A stretch of 63,016 nt of DNA, from assembly GCA_045590155.1 (NCBI GenBank), contig JAZNQL010000005.1:1-63016 (forward strand). Reading direction: 5' to 3'. The position numbers were made by a program, and so were the translations under genes. Positions 34,302 through 43,327 of the stretch are shown piece by piece (position 1 is the first letter of the stretch; each line of letters begins with the position of its first letter). The notes under the pieces are model-generated. The model was given only the letters and a program-made list of their open reading frames with translations. It ran no database searches and was not told the DNA's origin. Source of the DNA: JAZNQL01 sp045590155. Its GTDB lineage: Bacteria; Bacillota; Clostridia; UMGS1883; UMGS1540.

Positions 34302-35753
34302 ATGAAAAAATCAGACATCGGACTTATAGGTCTTGCCGTAATGGGCGAAAACCTTGTTATGAACATGGAAAGCAAAGGATTTACCGTTTCTGTTTACAAT
34401 CGTACAACACAAAAGGTAACAGACTTTGTTGAAGGCAGAGCAAAGGGTAAAAACATCGTTGGTACATACTCACTTGAAGAGCTTGTTGCAAGCCTTGAAA
34501 AGCCAAGAAGAGTTATGATGATGATTAAGGCAGGCAGTGCAGTTGACGCTACTATTGAAAGCTTGATTCCCCTTTTAGAAGAAGGCGACATTATTATTGA
34601 CGGCGGTAACTCACACTTCCCTGACACAGCACGCAGAACGGAATATGTTGAAAGCAAAGGCCTTTTATATATCGGTACAGGCGTATCCGGCGGCGAAGAG
34701 GGTGCATTAAACGGCCCCAGCATGATGCCCGGCGGTTCTCCCGCTGCATGGGAAGCTGTAAAGCCTATTTTAACAGCTATCTGTGCAAAGGTTGAAGACG
34801 GTTCCCCCTGTTGCGACTGGGTTGGCGAAAACGGTGCAGGTCACTTTGTAAAAATGGTACATAACGGTATCGAATACGGCGATATGCAGCTTATTTGCGA
34901 AGCTTACCAGTTAATGCGTGATTACCTTGGTATGACTGCAGACGAAATGCACGAAGTTTTTGCTGAGTGGAACGAAACAGAGCTTGACAGCTATCTTATA
35001 GAAATTACCCGTGACATTTTAGGCTACAAGGATACAGACGGTGCTCCCATTGTTGACAAAATTCTTGACACCGCAGGTCAGAAGGGTACAGGTAAGTGGA
35101 CAGGTATTGCAGCACTTGACGAGGGAGTTCCTCTTACACTTATCGGAGAAGCAGTTTTCTCAAGATGCTTAAGTGCAATCAAAGAAGAAAGAGTTGAAGC
35201 TTCTAAAATCTTAACAGGCCCCACACCTAAATTTGAAGGCGACAAGGCTGCATTTATAAATGATATTAAGGATGCACTTTTTGCAGCAAAAATAGTATCC
35301 TATGCACAGGGCTACACACTTATGCGTTCAGCAGCTAAAACCTACGGCTGGAACTTAAACTACGGCGGAATCGCTTTGATGTGGAGAGGCGGGTGTATTA
35401 TAAGAAGCGTATTCTTAGGCAAAATTAAGGATGCGTTTGACAAAAATCCTGAACTTACAAACCTTCTTTTAGACCCCTACTTCAAGGAAATTATTGAAAA
35501 GGCACAGGCCGGCTGGAGAAGAGTATGTGCAAAGGCTATGGAAAACGGAATCCCCGTACCTGCTATGACAACAGCTCTTTGCTACTATGACGGATACCGT
35601 TGTGCAAATCTCCCCGCAAACCTCCTGCAGGCACAGCGTGACTATTTCGGTGCTCACACTTATGAAAGAGTTGATAAAGCACGCGGCGAGTTCTTCCACA
35701 CAAACTGGACAGGTTTAGGCGGAAACACTGCTGCTACAAACTACACAGTTTAA
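34302..35753 (+). CDS. gnd: 6-phosphogluconate dehydrogenase, decarboxylating
   Basis: Gnd oxidises 6-phosphogluconate to ribulose 5-phosphate and CO2. The 483-residue length fits the long homodimeric class. The N-terminal nucleotide-binding loop is GLAVMGENLVMNMESKGF, followed by YNRT, which usually goes with NADP. The substrate site HFVKMVHNGIEYGDMQ holds the catalytic Lys, and the C-terminal FHTNWTG is present. AAGGAG lies 7 bases before the ATG. It links the aldonate genes to the pentose-phosphate route. Confidence 0.96.
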   Translation: MKKSDIGLIGLAVMGENLVMNMESKGFTVSVYNRTTQKVTDFVEGRAKGKNIVGTYSLEELVASLEKPRRVMMMIKAGSAVDATIESLIPLLEEGDIIIDGGNSHFPDTARRTEYVESKGLLYIGTGVSGGEEGALNGPSMMPGGSPAAWEAVKPILTAICAKVEDGSPCCDWVGENGAGHFVKMVHNGIEYGDMQLICEAYQLMRDYLGMTADEMHEVFAEWNETELDSYLIEITRDILGYKDTDGAPIVDKILDTAGQKGTGKWTGIAALDEGVPLTLIGEAVFSRCLSAIKEERVEASKILTGPTPKFEGDKAAFINDIKDALFAAKIVSYAQGYTLMRSAAKTYGWNLNYGGIALMWRGGCIIRSVFLGKIKDAFDKNPELTNLLLDPYFKEIIEKAQAGWRRVCAKAMENGIPVPAMTTALCYYDGYRCANLPANLLQAQRDYFGAHTYERVDKARGEFFHTNWTGLGGNTAATNYTV

Positions 35754-35773
35754 TTTAAGAAAGGGACATAAAA

Positions 35774-36850
35774 ATGATTAAGTTAAAAGAAAATTGCAAA
35801 TATTCACTCGTAGTTCCTACAAGTATGGGTGTAAGAATAAGCCCCGCTTCAGGTCAGCCTGTTGGTTCTACCGATACATTCTTTATGCAGGCAACAAGTG
35901 CTGAAACCAATGTTGCAAGCATAGCTTCATATTTAGGCCTTCCCGTAAAAGTTTTAACAACCTTTGTAAAAGGCAGTCCTATTGCTAAATTTATAAAGTC
36001 AAACCTCCGTTCAAGAGGTATGGATTTTGAAGGTAAGGAAGTAGAACAAGGTAACCCCTGGGGCTACCGCCATCAGTTCAATATTGCTGACAGCGGATAC
36101 GGCTCAAGAGGTCCCAGAGTATTAAACGACCGTGCAGGCGAAGTTGGCAGAACACTTAATGTAGCTGATTTTGACCTTGAAAGAATTTTCGGACAGGAAG
36201 GAGTACAGATAGTTCATCTTTCGGGTCTTATTGCGGCACTCTCGCCCGATACAGGAAAATTCTGTCTTGAAATTGCAAGAGCTGCTAAAAAGTACGGCAC
36301 AGCAATTTCGTTTGACTTAAACTACCGTGCTTCCTTCTGGGAAAACAGAGAAGAAGAACTTCGTGCAATCTTTACAGAAATTGCAAGCCTTTCTGATATT
36401 CTGGAAGGCAACGAAGAAGATTTCCAGCTTTGCCTTGGCATAAAAGGTCCTGAAGCAGGCGGTAAGGGTCTTGCTTCAAAGATTGACGGATTTAAAGGTA
36501 TGATTAGCATTATAAAGGAAAAGTTCCCCAGTGCATCAGTATTTGCTACAACCTTGCGTGAAGTTAAAAATGCAAATACTCATCTTTGGGGTGCAATTAT
36601 GCTTGCAGGCGACCAGTGGCAGGTAGTTGAACCCAGAGAAATCCATGTTCTTGACCGTATAGGCGGCGGCGACGGATTTGTTGGCGGTCTTTTATACGGC
36701 ATATTAAAGGGATTTGATTACGAAAAATGCTTACAGTTTGGCTGGGCAAGCGGAGCTCTTGCTACAACCTTCTTAACAGACTACGCACAGCCTGCTGATG
36801 AAGAACAGGTTTGGAGCGTTTGGAGCGGAAACGCACGAGTAAAGAGATAA
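35774..36850 (+). CDS. kdgK: PfkB-family sugar kinase, probable 2-keto-3-deoxygluconate kinase
   Basis: A 358-residue ribokinase-fold enzyme. It has the PfkB end motif DRIGGGDGFVGGLLYG with Gly297-Gly299 and catalytic base Asp300. Family-level resemblance and its neighbours suggest it phosphorylates KDG to KDPG, the common end of hexuronate and mannonate breakdown. A KDPG aldolase is not in the window. The exact sugar is inferred, and other keto-sugar acids are possible. AAAGGGAC precedes the ATG. Confidence 0.75.
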   Translation: MIKLKENCKYSLVVPTSMGVRISPASGQPVGSTDTFFMQATSAETNVASIASYLGLPVKVLTTFVKGSPIAKFIKSNLRSRGMDFEGKEVEQGNPWGYRHQFNIADSGYGSRGPRVLNDRAGEVGRTLNVADFDLERIFGQEGVQIVHLSGLIAALSPDTGKFCLEIARAAKKYGTAISFDLNYRASFWENREEELRAIFTEIASLSDILEGNEEDFQLCLGIKGPEAGGKGLASKIDGFKGMISIIKEKFPSASVFATTLREVKNANTHLWGAIMLAGDQWQVVEPREIHVLDRIGGGDGFVGGLLYGILKGFDYEKCLQFGWASGALATTFLTDYAQPADEEQVWSVWSGNARVKR

Positions 36851-36855
36851 AAAAT

Positions 36856-37566
36856 ATGAAAACCGTTGTAATAACAGGCGGTGCAAAGGGTATAGGTGCG
36901 GCATTGTGCCGCACCTTTGCCAAGCATTCGTATAATGTTTTAATAAACTATAACACCTCAAAGGAAAAGGCAGAAGAACTTGCAAAAGAACTTGGTGCAA
37001 AAACCTTTTGTGCAGATGTGTCGGACACAGAAAGTGCAAAAAGGCTTATTGAGTATGCCATAAAAACCTTTGGAGGAATTGATGTCCTTATAAATAATGC
37101 AGGTATATCCGAAAGAAAGCTTTTTTCGGATATTACAGAAGAAGACTGGGACAGAATGTTTTTAGTTAACACAAAATCTGTTTACAACACCTGCCACGCA
37201 GCAATGGAGACTTTTATCCATAAAAAGCAAGGAAAAATAATAAACATTTCCTCAATGTGGGGACAGGTAGGTGCATCCTGCGAAGTACACTACTCGGCAT
37301 CAAAAGCGGCGGTTATAGGCTTTACCAAGGCGCTTGCACAGGAGCTTGCACCGTCGGGCATAACTGTAAATGCTATTGCCCCCGGGGCAGTTAATACTGA
37401 TATGATGCACGACTTAACAGAAGAAGAAATAAAAGACTTTTGTAACGAAACACCGCTCGGAAGACTCGGCACCCCCGAGGAAATTGCTGATGCGGCACTT
37501 TATCTTGCAAATGCAGAGTTTATAACAGGTCAGGTTTTAGGCATAAACGGAGGAATTGTAATATGA
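36856..37566 (+). CDS. Short-chain dehydrogenase/reductase (FabG-like)
   Basis: A 236-residue classical SDR with the TGGAKGIG cofactor loop (7-14), NNAG (80-83), the catalytic Ser132/133, Tyr146 and Lys150 (YSASK), and the PGAVNTDM segment. Substrate unknown: acyl-ACP reduction and sugar-acid oxidoreduction are both possible, and position after kdgK favours the latter only weakly. The frame extends 15 codons upstream into kdgK; I start at the ATG at 36856, 5 bp after the kdgK stop. It overlaps mnmE by 4 bp. Confidence 0.85.
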   Translation: MKTVVITGGAKGIGAALCRTFAKHSYNVLINYNTSKEKAEELAKELGAKTFCADVSDTESAKRLIEYAIKTFGGIDVLINNAGISERKLFSDITEEDWDRMFLVNTKSVYNTCHAAMETFIHKKQGKIINISSMWGQVGASCEVHYSASKAAVIGFTKALAQELAPSGITVNAIAPGAVNTDMMHDLTEEEIKDFCNETPLGRLGTPEEIADAALYLANAEFITGQVLGINGGIVI

Positions 37567-38900
37567 GCACCATTGCAGCCGTATCAACAGCACCGCAGGC
37601 AGGTGGTATAGCAATAATAAGAATAAGCGGACCCGATGCAGAAAAAATAGGCGATAAAATTTTTGCTGGCAAAGATTCTCTTTTAAAGGTTCAAACACAT
37701 CTTATGCAGTACGGCAAGGTGTTTGATAAAGAAGGAAAGCTTATCGACAAGGCACTTTGTGTTGTTATGCGCGCACCGCGTTCTTTTACAGGAGAAAATA
37801 CGGTTGAAATACATGTGCACGGCGGCAAGGTAGTTTCTCAAAAGGTACTTGAGGCGGCAATACACAAGGGTGCAGAGCTTGCTATGCCGGGCGAATTTAC
37901 AAAGCGTGCATTTTTAAACGGAAAAATGGATTTAACAGAAGCGGAAGCCGTTGCCGATATTATAAATTCTGAAACTGACAGGGCATTATATGCGGCGGCA
38001 AACCAGCTTGACGGAAAGTTATCAGGCGAGATAAACAGAATAAGAAATTTACTTTTAAACGTATCGGCAAGGCTTAATGTAAGTGCCGATTATCCGGAAG
38101 AGGATATTGATTTTAAGGAATCGGAATTTTTTAAGGAAGAGCTTTTACTTGTTAAAAATCAGCTTTCAAAGCTTTTAAAAACGGCGGCAGACGGAAAAAT
38201 TATCCGTGACGGAGTATCGTGCGCACTTATAGGAAGACCGAATACAGGTAAATCCTCGCTTATGAATGCTCTTTTGGGAGAAAAAAGAGTAATAGTTACC
38301 GATGTAGCAGGAACAACAAGAGATGTTGTTGAAGAAAGATTAAACATTAACGGAGTAATGTTTGTGCTTTCGGATACTGCGGGGATACGCGAGGGCGAAG
38401 GAGAAGCCGAAAAAATAGGAATAGCTCTTTCGGAAGAAAAAATGAAAAAAGCAGATATTTGTGTTTTAGTTCTTGACGGCACTAATATAACAGACGAGGA
38501 CACAGATTTAATAGAGAAAACCAAGGATAAAAAACGTATAATCCTTTTAAATAAATGCGATAAAGAAGGTTTTGACGCAAACTTTGACGGAATAAGAGTT
38601 TCGGCAAAGACAGGGGAAGGACTTGACAGATTAAAGGAAGAGCTTATAGATCTTTCGGCGGTTGATTCTCTTACCGAAAGCGAAAAAGTGAGAATTACTA
38701 ATTTAAGGCAGGAGGAAGCTGTAAAAAGGGCGCTTGAGCAGACTTCTTTGGCTTTAGAAACATTAGAGAACGGATTTCCGCCTGATCTTGCCGCAATAGA
38801 TGTTGAAAATGCGGCAGCTTCTTTAGGCGAAATTATAGGAATGACAGTATCAGACGAAATAATAGACAAAATCTTTTCGGAATTTTGTTTAGGTAAATAG
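37563..38900 (+). CDS. mnmE: tRNA modification GTPase MnmE
   Basis: With MnmG, MnmE modifies wobble uridine 34 (cmnm5U). The 445-residue protein has the N-terminal folate-binding domain (AGGIAIIRISGP), a helical domain with a GTPase inserted (G1 GRPNTGKS 224-231, DTAGIREGEG, NKCD) and the C-terminal FCLGK motif. It sits directly before mnmG but far from jag, its usual Bacillota neighbour. Confidence 0.97.
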   Translation: MSTIAAVSTAPQAGGIAIIRISGPDAEKIGDKIFAGKDSLLKVQTHLMQYGKVFDKEGKLIDKALCVVMRAPRSFTGENTVEIHVHGGKVVSQKVLEAAIHKGAELAMPGEFTKRAFLNGKMDLTEAEAVADIINSETDRALYAAANQLDGKLSGEINRIRNLLLNVSARLNVSADYPEEDIDFKESEFFKEELLLVKNQLSKLLKTAADGKIIRDGVSCALIGRPNTGKSSLMNALLGEKRVIVTDVAGTTRDVVEERLNINGVMFVLSDTAGIREGEGEAEKIGIALSEEKMKKADICVLVLDGTNITDEDTDLIEKTKDKKRIILLNKCDKEGFDANFDGIRVSAKTGEGLDRLKEELIDLSAVDSLTESEKVRITNLRQEEAVKRALEQTSLALETLENGFPPDLAAIDVENAAASLGEIIGMTVSDEIIDKIFSEFCLGK

Positions 38901-38910
38901 AGGTTTTTTT

Positions 38911-40779
38911 ATGACATACAATGCAGGAAAATTTGATGTAGCAGTAGTAGGAGCAGGCCACGCGGGATGCGAGGCGGCAATAGCGGCTGCAAAAATGGGT
39001 GTAAAAACGGTAGTATTTATGATGAGCCTTGACAGGGTTGCCAATATGGCGTGCAATCCCACAATAGGAGGTACATCAAAAGGACACCTTGTTCGTGAAA
39101 TAGATGCCCTGGGCGGTACTATGGGCAAAGCTACTGACGAAACATTTATTCAATCAAGAATGTTGAACACAGGCAAAGGCCCCGCCGTGCATTCACTTCG
39201 TGCGCAGGCAGATAAGTGGGCATACTCGCTTGAAATGAAAAAAAGACTTGAAGCGGAAGAAAAACTGGAAGTACGTCAGGGTGAAGTAGTAGAGGTAACC
39301 GCTGAAGACGGACATATAACAGGTGTTGTTACCGAAACGGGTGCTTTTTTTGAAGCAAAAGCCGTAATTATTGCAAGCGGAACATATTTGGGAGGCAAAA
39401 TTATAGTTGGCGAGCATAGTCATCACGGCGGACCCGACGGAATGTTCCCTGCCGACAGGCTTACCGATTCGTTGCGTGAGCTTGGGGTTGAGCTTATGCG
39501 TTTTAAAACGGGTACACCGCCCAGAATAAGCAGAAAAACTGTTGATTTTTCAAAAATGGAAGAACAGAAGGGCGATGACGAAATAACTCCCTTCTCATTT
39601 GAAACCACAAAAGAGCTTGAAAATAAGGAATCCTGCTATCTTACATATACGAACGAAAAAACTCACGAGATTATAAGACAAAACTTGCACCGCGCACCAA
39701 TGTATAGCGGGCAGATAAACGGTGTAGGCGCAAGGTATTGCCCCTCAATTGAGGATAAGGTAGTAAGATTTGCCGAAAAAAACCGACACCAGATTTTTAT
39801 TGAGCCTATGGGTCTTTCAAGTGATGAAATGTATGTGCAGGGACTTTCTACCTCGATGCCCGAGGATGTTCAGCTTAAGATGCTTCATTCCATCGAAGGG
39901 CTTGAAAACTGCAAAATGATGAGAACAGGTTATGCAATAGAATATGAATGCTGTAACCCCTTGCAACTTAAGGCAAGCCTTGAGTTTAAAAATATAAAGG
40001 GACTTTTCGGTGCAGGTCAGTTTAACGGTACATCGGGATATGAGGAAGCTGCAGCACAAGGTCTTATTGCGGGAATAAATGCTGCAAGACTTGTGCAAGG
40101 CAAAAGCGAAATTACCGTTGCAAGAGACGAAGGATACATTGGCGTTTTAATAGATGACCTTGTAACCAAAGGCACAAACGAGCCTTACAGAATGATGACA
40201 TCCCGTGCCGAATACAGGCTTTTGCTCCGTCAGGACAATGCCGATGAGAGATTGACCGAAAAAGGCTACGAAGCGGGTCTTATATCAGAGGAAAGATACA
40301 ACAACTTTTTACAAAAGCAAAAAGAGATCAAAAAAGAGATTGAAAGGCTTGAAAAAACCTCTGTTCCCCCCACAGACGAGCTTAATGCCATTTTAAAAGA
40401 AGCAGGAAGCGAGCCGCTTACAACTGGTATCCGCCTTGCAGACCTTTTAAGAAGACCGAATATTACATATAAAAGCCTTGAGGCAGTTGACAAAGAAAGA
40501 CCTTCGCTTTCAAGAGCGGTAGCAGAGCAGGCAGAAATAAAAATAAAATATGCAGGATATATAAAAAGACAAAGAGCAGCTGCCGAGCAGTTTGCAAAAA
40601 TGGAATCCAAAAAAATTCCCGACGATATAAACTATGATGATGTAAGCGGTCTTCGTATAGAGGCACGCCAAAAGCTTTCGGCGCAACGACCTGAAAATTT
40701 GGGCAGAGCATCAAGAATATCGGGCGTTTCCCCTGCCGATATCGCAGTCTTGATGGTTTATATGGAAAGAAGAAAGTAA
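38911..40779 (+). CDS. mnmG: tRNA modification FAD enzyme MnmG (GidA)
   Basis: The FAD- and folate-dependent partner of MnmE. The 622-residue protein has the dinucleotide fold VAVVGAGHAGCEAAIAAAKM, the signature CNPTIGGTSKGHLVREIDAL, the GTPPRI segment and GLFGAGQFNGTSGYEEAAAQ. The C-terminal helical end ISGVSPADIAVLMVYMERRK binds MnmE and tRNA. It is 10 bp after mnmE. The usual rsmG does not follow. Confidence 0.97.
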   Translation: MTYNAGKFDVAVVGAGHAGCEAAIAAAKMGVKTVVFMMSLDRVANMACNPTIGGTSKGHLVREIDALGGTMGKATDETFIQSRMLNTGKGPAVHSLRAQADKWAYSLEMKKRLEAEEKLEVRQGEVVEVTAEDGHITGVVTETGAFFEAKAVIIASGTYLGGKIIVGEHSHHGGPDGMFPADRLTDSLRELGVELMRFKTGTPPRISRKTVDFSKMEEQKGDDEITPFSFETTKELENKESCYLTYTNEKTHEIIRQNLHRAPMYSGQINGVGARYCPSIEDKVVRFAEKNRHQIFIEPMGLSSDEMYVQGLSTSMPEDVQLKMLHSIEGLENCKMMRTGYAIEYECCNPLQLKASLEFKNIKGLFGAGQFNGTSGYEEAAAQGLIAGINAARLVQGKSEITVARDEGYIGVLIDDLVTKGTNEPYRMMTSRAEYRLLLRQDNADERLTEKGYEAGLISEERYNNFLQKQKEIKKEIERLEKTSVPPTDELNAILKEAGSEPLTTGIRLADLLRRPNITYKSLEAVDKERPSLSRAVAEQAEIKIKYAGYIKRQRAAAEQFAKMESKKIPDDINYDDVSGLRIEARQKLSAQRPENLGRASRISGVSPADIAVLMVYMERRK

Positions 40780-40802
40780 AAGATATTCATATATGAATAC
40801 AC

Positions 40803-40837
40803 AAAAAGGTCACAGCAAAAAGCTGTGACCTTTTTAC
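40803..40837. terminator. Bidirectional terminator between mnmG and the third SLH gene
   Basis: AAAAAGGTCACAGC (40803-40816), a five-A loop and GCTGTGACCTTTTT (40822-40835), between two converging genes. It ends the long dnaA-to-mnmG plus-strand run. Confidence 0.92.
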
Positions 40838-40849
40838 ATACTAAAAATA

Positions 40850-43309
40850 TCATCCTCTTTGTTTAACAAAAATTCTTTCCATAATAACTGCAGCTTCGGC
40901 ACGGGTGGTATACGAAAGTGGATTTAATGTGCCGTCGGCGTTACCCTTTATAAGTCCCGACCCTATCATTGCGCAAACGTGCTCTTTTGCATAATCTGCA
41001 ACAAGGTTTGCATCGGGGAACGAAGAAAGGTCAAAACTGGAATCAAGCCTCATAGCTCTGGATATTATTGTCATTAAATCCTGCCTTGTTATAGGCTCTT
41101 TAGGTGCAAACTTGTTGTCACCAATGCCGTTTAAAATTCCAAGCTCTTTACCTATTGCAACCTCTCTTGCATAGTCGGAATAAGGGGTTACATCGTCAAA
41201 GTTTGTTGAGGGTGTATGCTTTATACCGAGAGTTCTTATCAGGAAAAGAGCAAGCTCCCCTCTTGTTATAAATGTTGCCGGCTCAAAGGTTACATCGGTT
41301 TTTTCGTTTACAAACCCCTTTGCGTCAAGACGGTTTATAGCATCCTTTGCCCAAGGATAAGCTTCCAGATCTTCATAGTTATGAACGGGAATGGTTTGCG
41401 CTTCAACATTTTTATCGTAGTTGAATTTATATGTTACGCAGGCACCCTTTCTTAAGGAAACGCAAAACTCGTTGTTTTGGTTTATTTCTCCGGTGCAGTC
41501 TGTAACATCGCCAAATAAAGCTTGGGGAGTTCCTTTTGCAAAGTCAACAGGAATTTCGGCTTTTTCGGTGTCAAGATGGTCTCGGTTAAGTATATCCACA
41601 TAAACATTTTTTCTGTCTGTGTAAACTGTGTACCATATATCAGAAGTTTCGGAAGTATCCGAGGCTAAAATGTCAAATTTTTCGTTTTTGTAAACATTGA
41701 ATGCCCATTCTGGCTCGCCCGAATTGCTGAAAGAGGCAAGACCTTCTGTTAATTCCTTGCTCTCTAAAATTCCCGAGCACTCAAAATATGCAATGCCATC
41801 AGCCTTTGTCATTAAAGACTGGTAGAACATATGGCGCACCTCTTCTGTTATGGGCAGATAATTACCCCAATCAAAGGTTTGCAAAACAGAGTAAACAGGC
41901 TTGTTATGATGTTTTCTTGAAAGGTCTTCGGCATATTTTACACATTTTGAAACATAGGTTGAATATGGGGAAATATTAGCAGGATACGGGTCTATCCCCA
42001 AAATATCAACACATTTCATATCCGCTTCATAAAGAGCAGTAGCAGTAGAAGCTTCAATAAGATATATGGGATGATTTTTGTCTATATCTCTTATAATGCG
42101 GTAAGCATCCTTTAAAAGCTCAACAGGGTTTGCAAGCTGGGCTGGCTCGTCCTGAACCGCGTATGAGAAAATTGCGGGATGGTCTTTTATGCTTTCAACA
42201 CACGCTTTAAGCTCGGAACTGTAAACAGAGCAGGGAAGGGCATTGGAAAAAAGTGCTACCGAACAGTAAAGCCCTTCTGCCCATGCGGCGTCAAGCTGTG
42301 ATTTTAAAATATCAACATTTCTTGTGTGACCTATGGTTAAAACGTTTACTCCTATCTCTTTGGCAAGATTTATAGAAAGAGGGTTTGCAGAGCCTGCATT
42401 TAATGTGAGCGCATTTAAAACATTTCCGTTATCTTCTACCCATTGCCCCTTTTCGTTTAAATGGGTAGGTCTGTCGTAATATATTATTTCTTGTTTTGCA
42501 GTTCCTTTCGGTCTTGGCCCTTCGTAAATTATTGATTCCAAAACAAACCGTTCCCCGTATTTTGGAGAAAGGTCGTGGGTTTTAAATTCTATAACCTCTG
42601 TTTTGGGAATAGGAGAAAAGGATTTTGTAAAAACAACGTCATTTTCATCATTTTTTATGTTAAAAACGAGTTTACTGCTTTTAAATTGAGAAGCCTCTTT
42701 TGCAGTATTTATTGTAACAAAACCGCCTTCCCAGTCGGTGTAGTAAAAAAATTCGTCAGAAGAAATTTCTGAATACGCCATATCACTAATCTGTGTAAGA
42801 CAAATGTCGTCAACATAAATATTTTCAAGATTTGCACGAAATTCTATGGTCACTTTTGAAGAGTGTGCAGGCACAGTGAAGGTGCACGAATATTCGTACC
42901 ACTGACCTTCGGGGATGGTTTTTACAGGGTCAAAAAACGGCTGGTAGGAAGAAAATTTAGACCCCTTTTCATTATAAAAAGAAAATATGGGAGAAAATGC
43001 GCCAAGCTTTGGAGCCAAAAGCATAAGGTCCAGCTTATAAGATGCCGTTGGCAAAAGGTTTTTAAGTGTTTGGCTTACCGAAATATATGTTCCCTTTCCT
43101 CCAATACAAAGCGACTGCTTGCCCGAAAACCTCTGGTTTGTTACCGAATAAACATTTGGAGGGGTTGCCCATCCTTTAAGCGCTCCGCTTGAAGATACAT
43201 CTTCAAACCCTCCGTTTGTAATAAGAGGTTCTTCTTTTGCACTAAAACAGGGGACGGACAAAGCACATAAAAAACATAAAATAAGGAATACCGATATAGC
43301 TTTTTTCAT
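40850..43309 (-). CDS. Secreted SLH protein with CBM-like and glycoside-hydrolase-like domains
   Basis: This 819-residue protein has a signal peptide (MKKAISVFLILCFLCALSVP). It then has a carbohydrate-binding-like beta-sandwich (about 28-180: NGGFEDVSSSG... GKQSLCIGG), a TIM-barrel region (about 300-540) with glycosidase-like segments (FSYAVQDEPAQ with a candidate acid/base Glu, DILGIDPYP, VYSVLQTFDWGN), and three C-terminal SLH domains (about 645-819). It probably acts on polysaccharide at the cell surface. Family and substrate were not identified. It starts 18 bp after the dnaE stop behind AAAGGA, so it may be cotranscribed with dnaE. Confidence 0.75.
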   Translation of the reverse strand: MKKAISVFLILCFLCALSVPCFSAKEEPLITNGGFEDVSSSGALKGWATPPNVYSVTNQRFSGKQSLCIGGKGTYISVSQTLKNLLPTASYKLDLMLLAPKLGAFSPIFSFYNEKGSKFSSYQPFFDPVKTIPEGQWYEYSCTFTVPAHSSKVTIEFRANLENIYVDDICLTQISDMAYSEISSDEFFYYTDWEGGFVTINTAKEASQFKSSKLVFNIKNDENDVVFTKSFSPIPKTEVIEFKTHDLSPKYGERFVLESIIYEGPRPKGTAKQEIIYYDRPTHLNEKGQWVEDNGNVLNALTLNAGSANPLSINLAKEIGVNVLTIGHTRNVDILKSQLDAAWAEGLYCSVALFSNALPCSVYSSELKACVESIKDHPAIFSYAVQDEPAQLANPVELLKDAYRIIRDIDKNHPIYLIEASTATALYEADMKCVDILGIDPYPANISPYSTYVSKCVKYAEDLSRKHHNKPVYSVLQTFDWGNYLPITEEVRHMFYQSLMTKADGIAYFECSGILESKELTEGLASFSNSGEPEWAFNVYKNEKFDILASDTSETSDIWYTVYTDRKNVYVDILNRDHLDTEKAEIPVDFAKGTPQALFGDVTDCTGEINQNNEFCVSLRKGACVTYKFNYDKNVEAQTIPVHNYEDLEAYPWAKDAINRLDAKGFVNEKTDVTFEPATFITRGELALFLIRTLGIKHTPSTNFDDVTPYSDYAREVAIGKELGILNGIGDNKFAPKEPITRQDLMTIISRAMRLDSSFDLSSFPDANLVADYAKEHVCAMIGSGLIKGNADGTLNPLSYTTRAEAAVIMERIFVKQRG

Positions 43310-43327
43310 TTTCCCATAAATCCTTTC

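Noticed and set aside
38159..38869. 236-codon minus-strand frame inside mnmE
   Set aside because: It is a mirror frame of a well-conserved gene, Ser/Phe-rich as expected from antisense translation, with no start signals.
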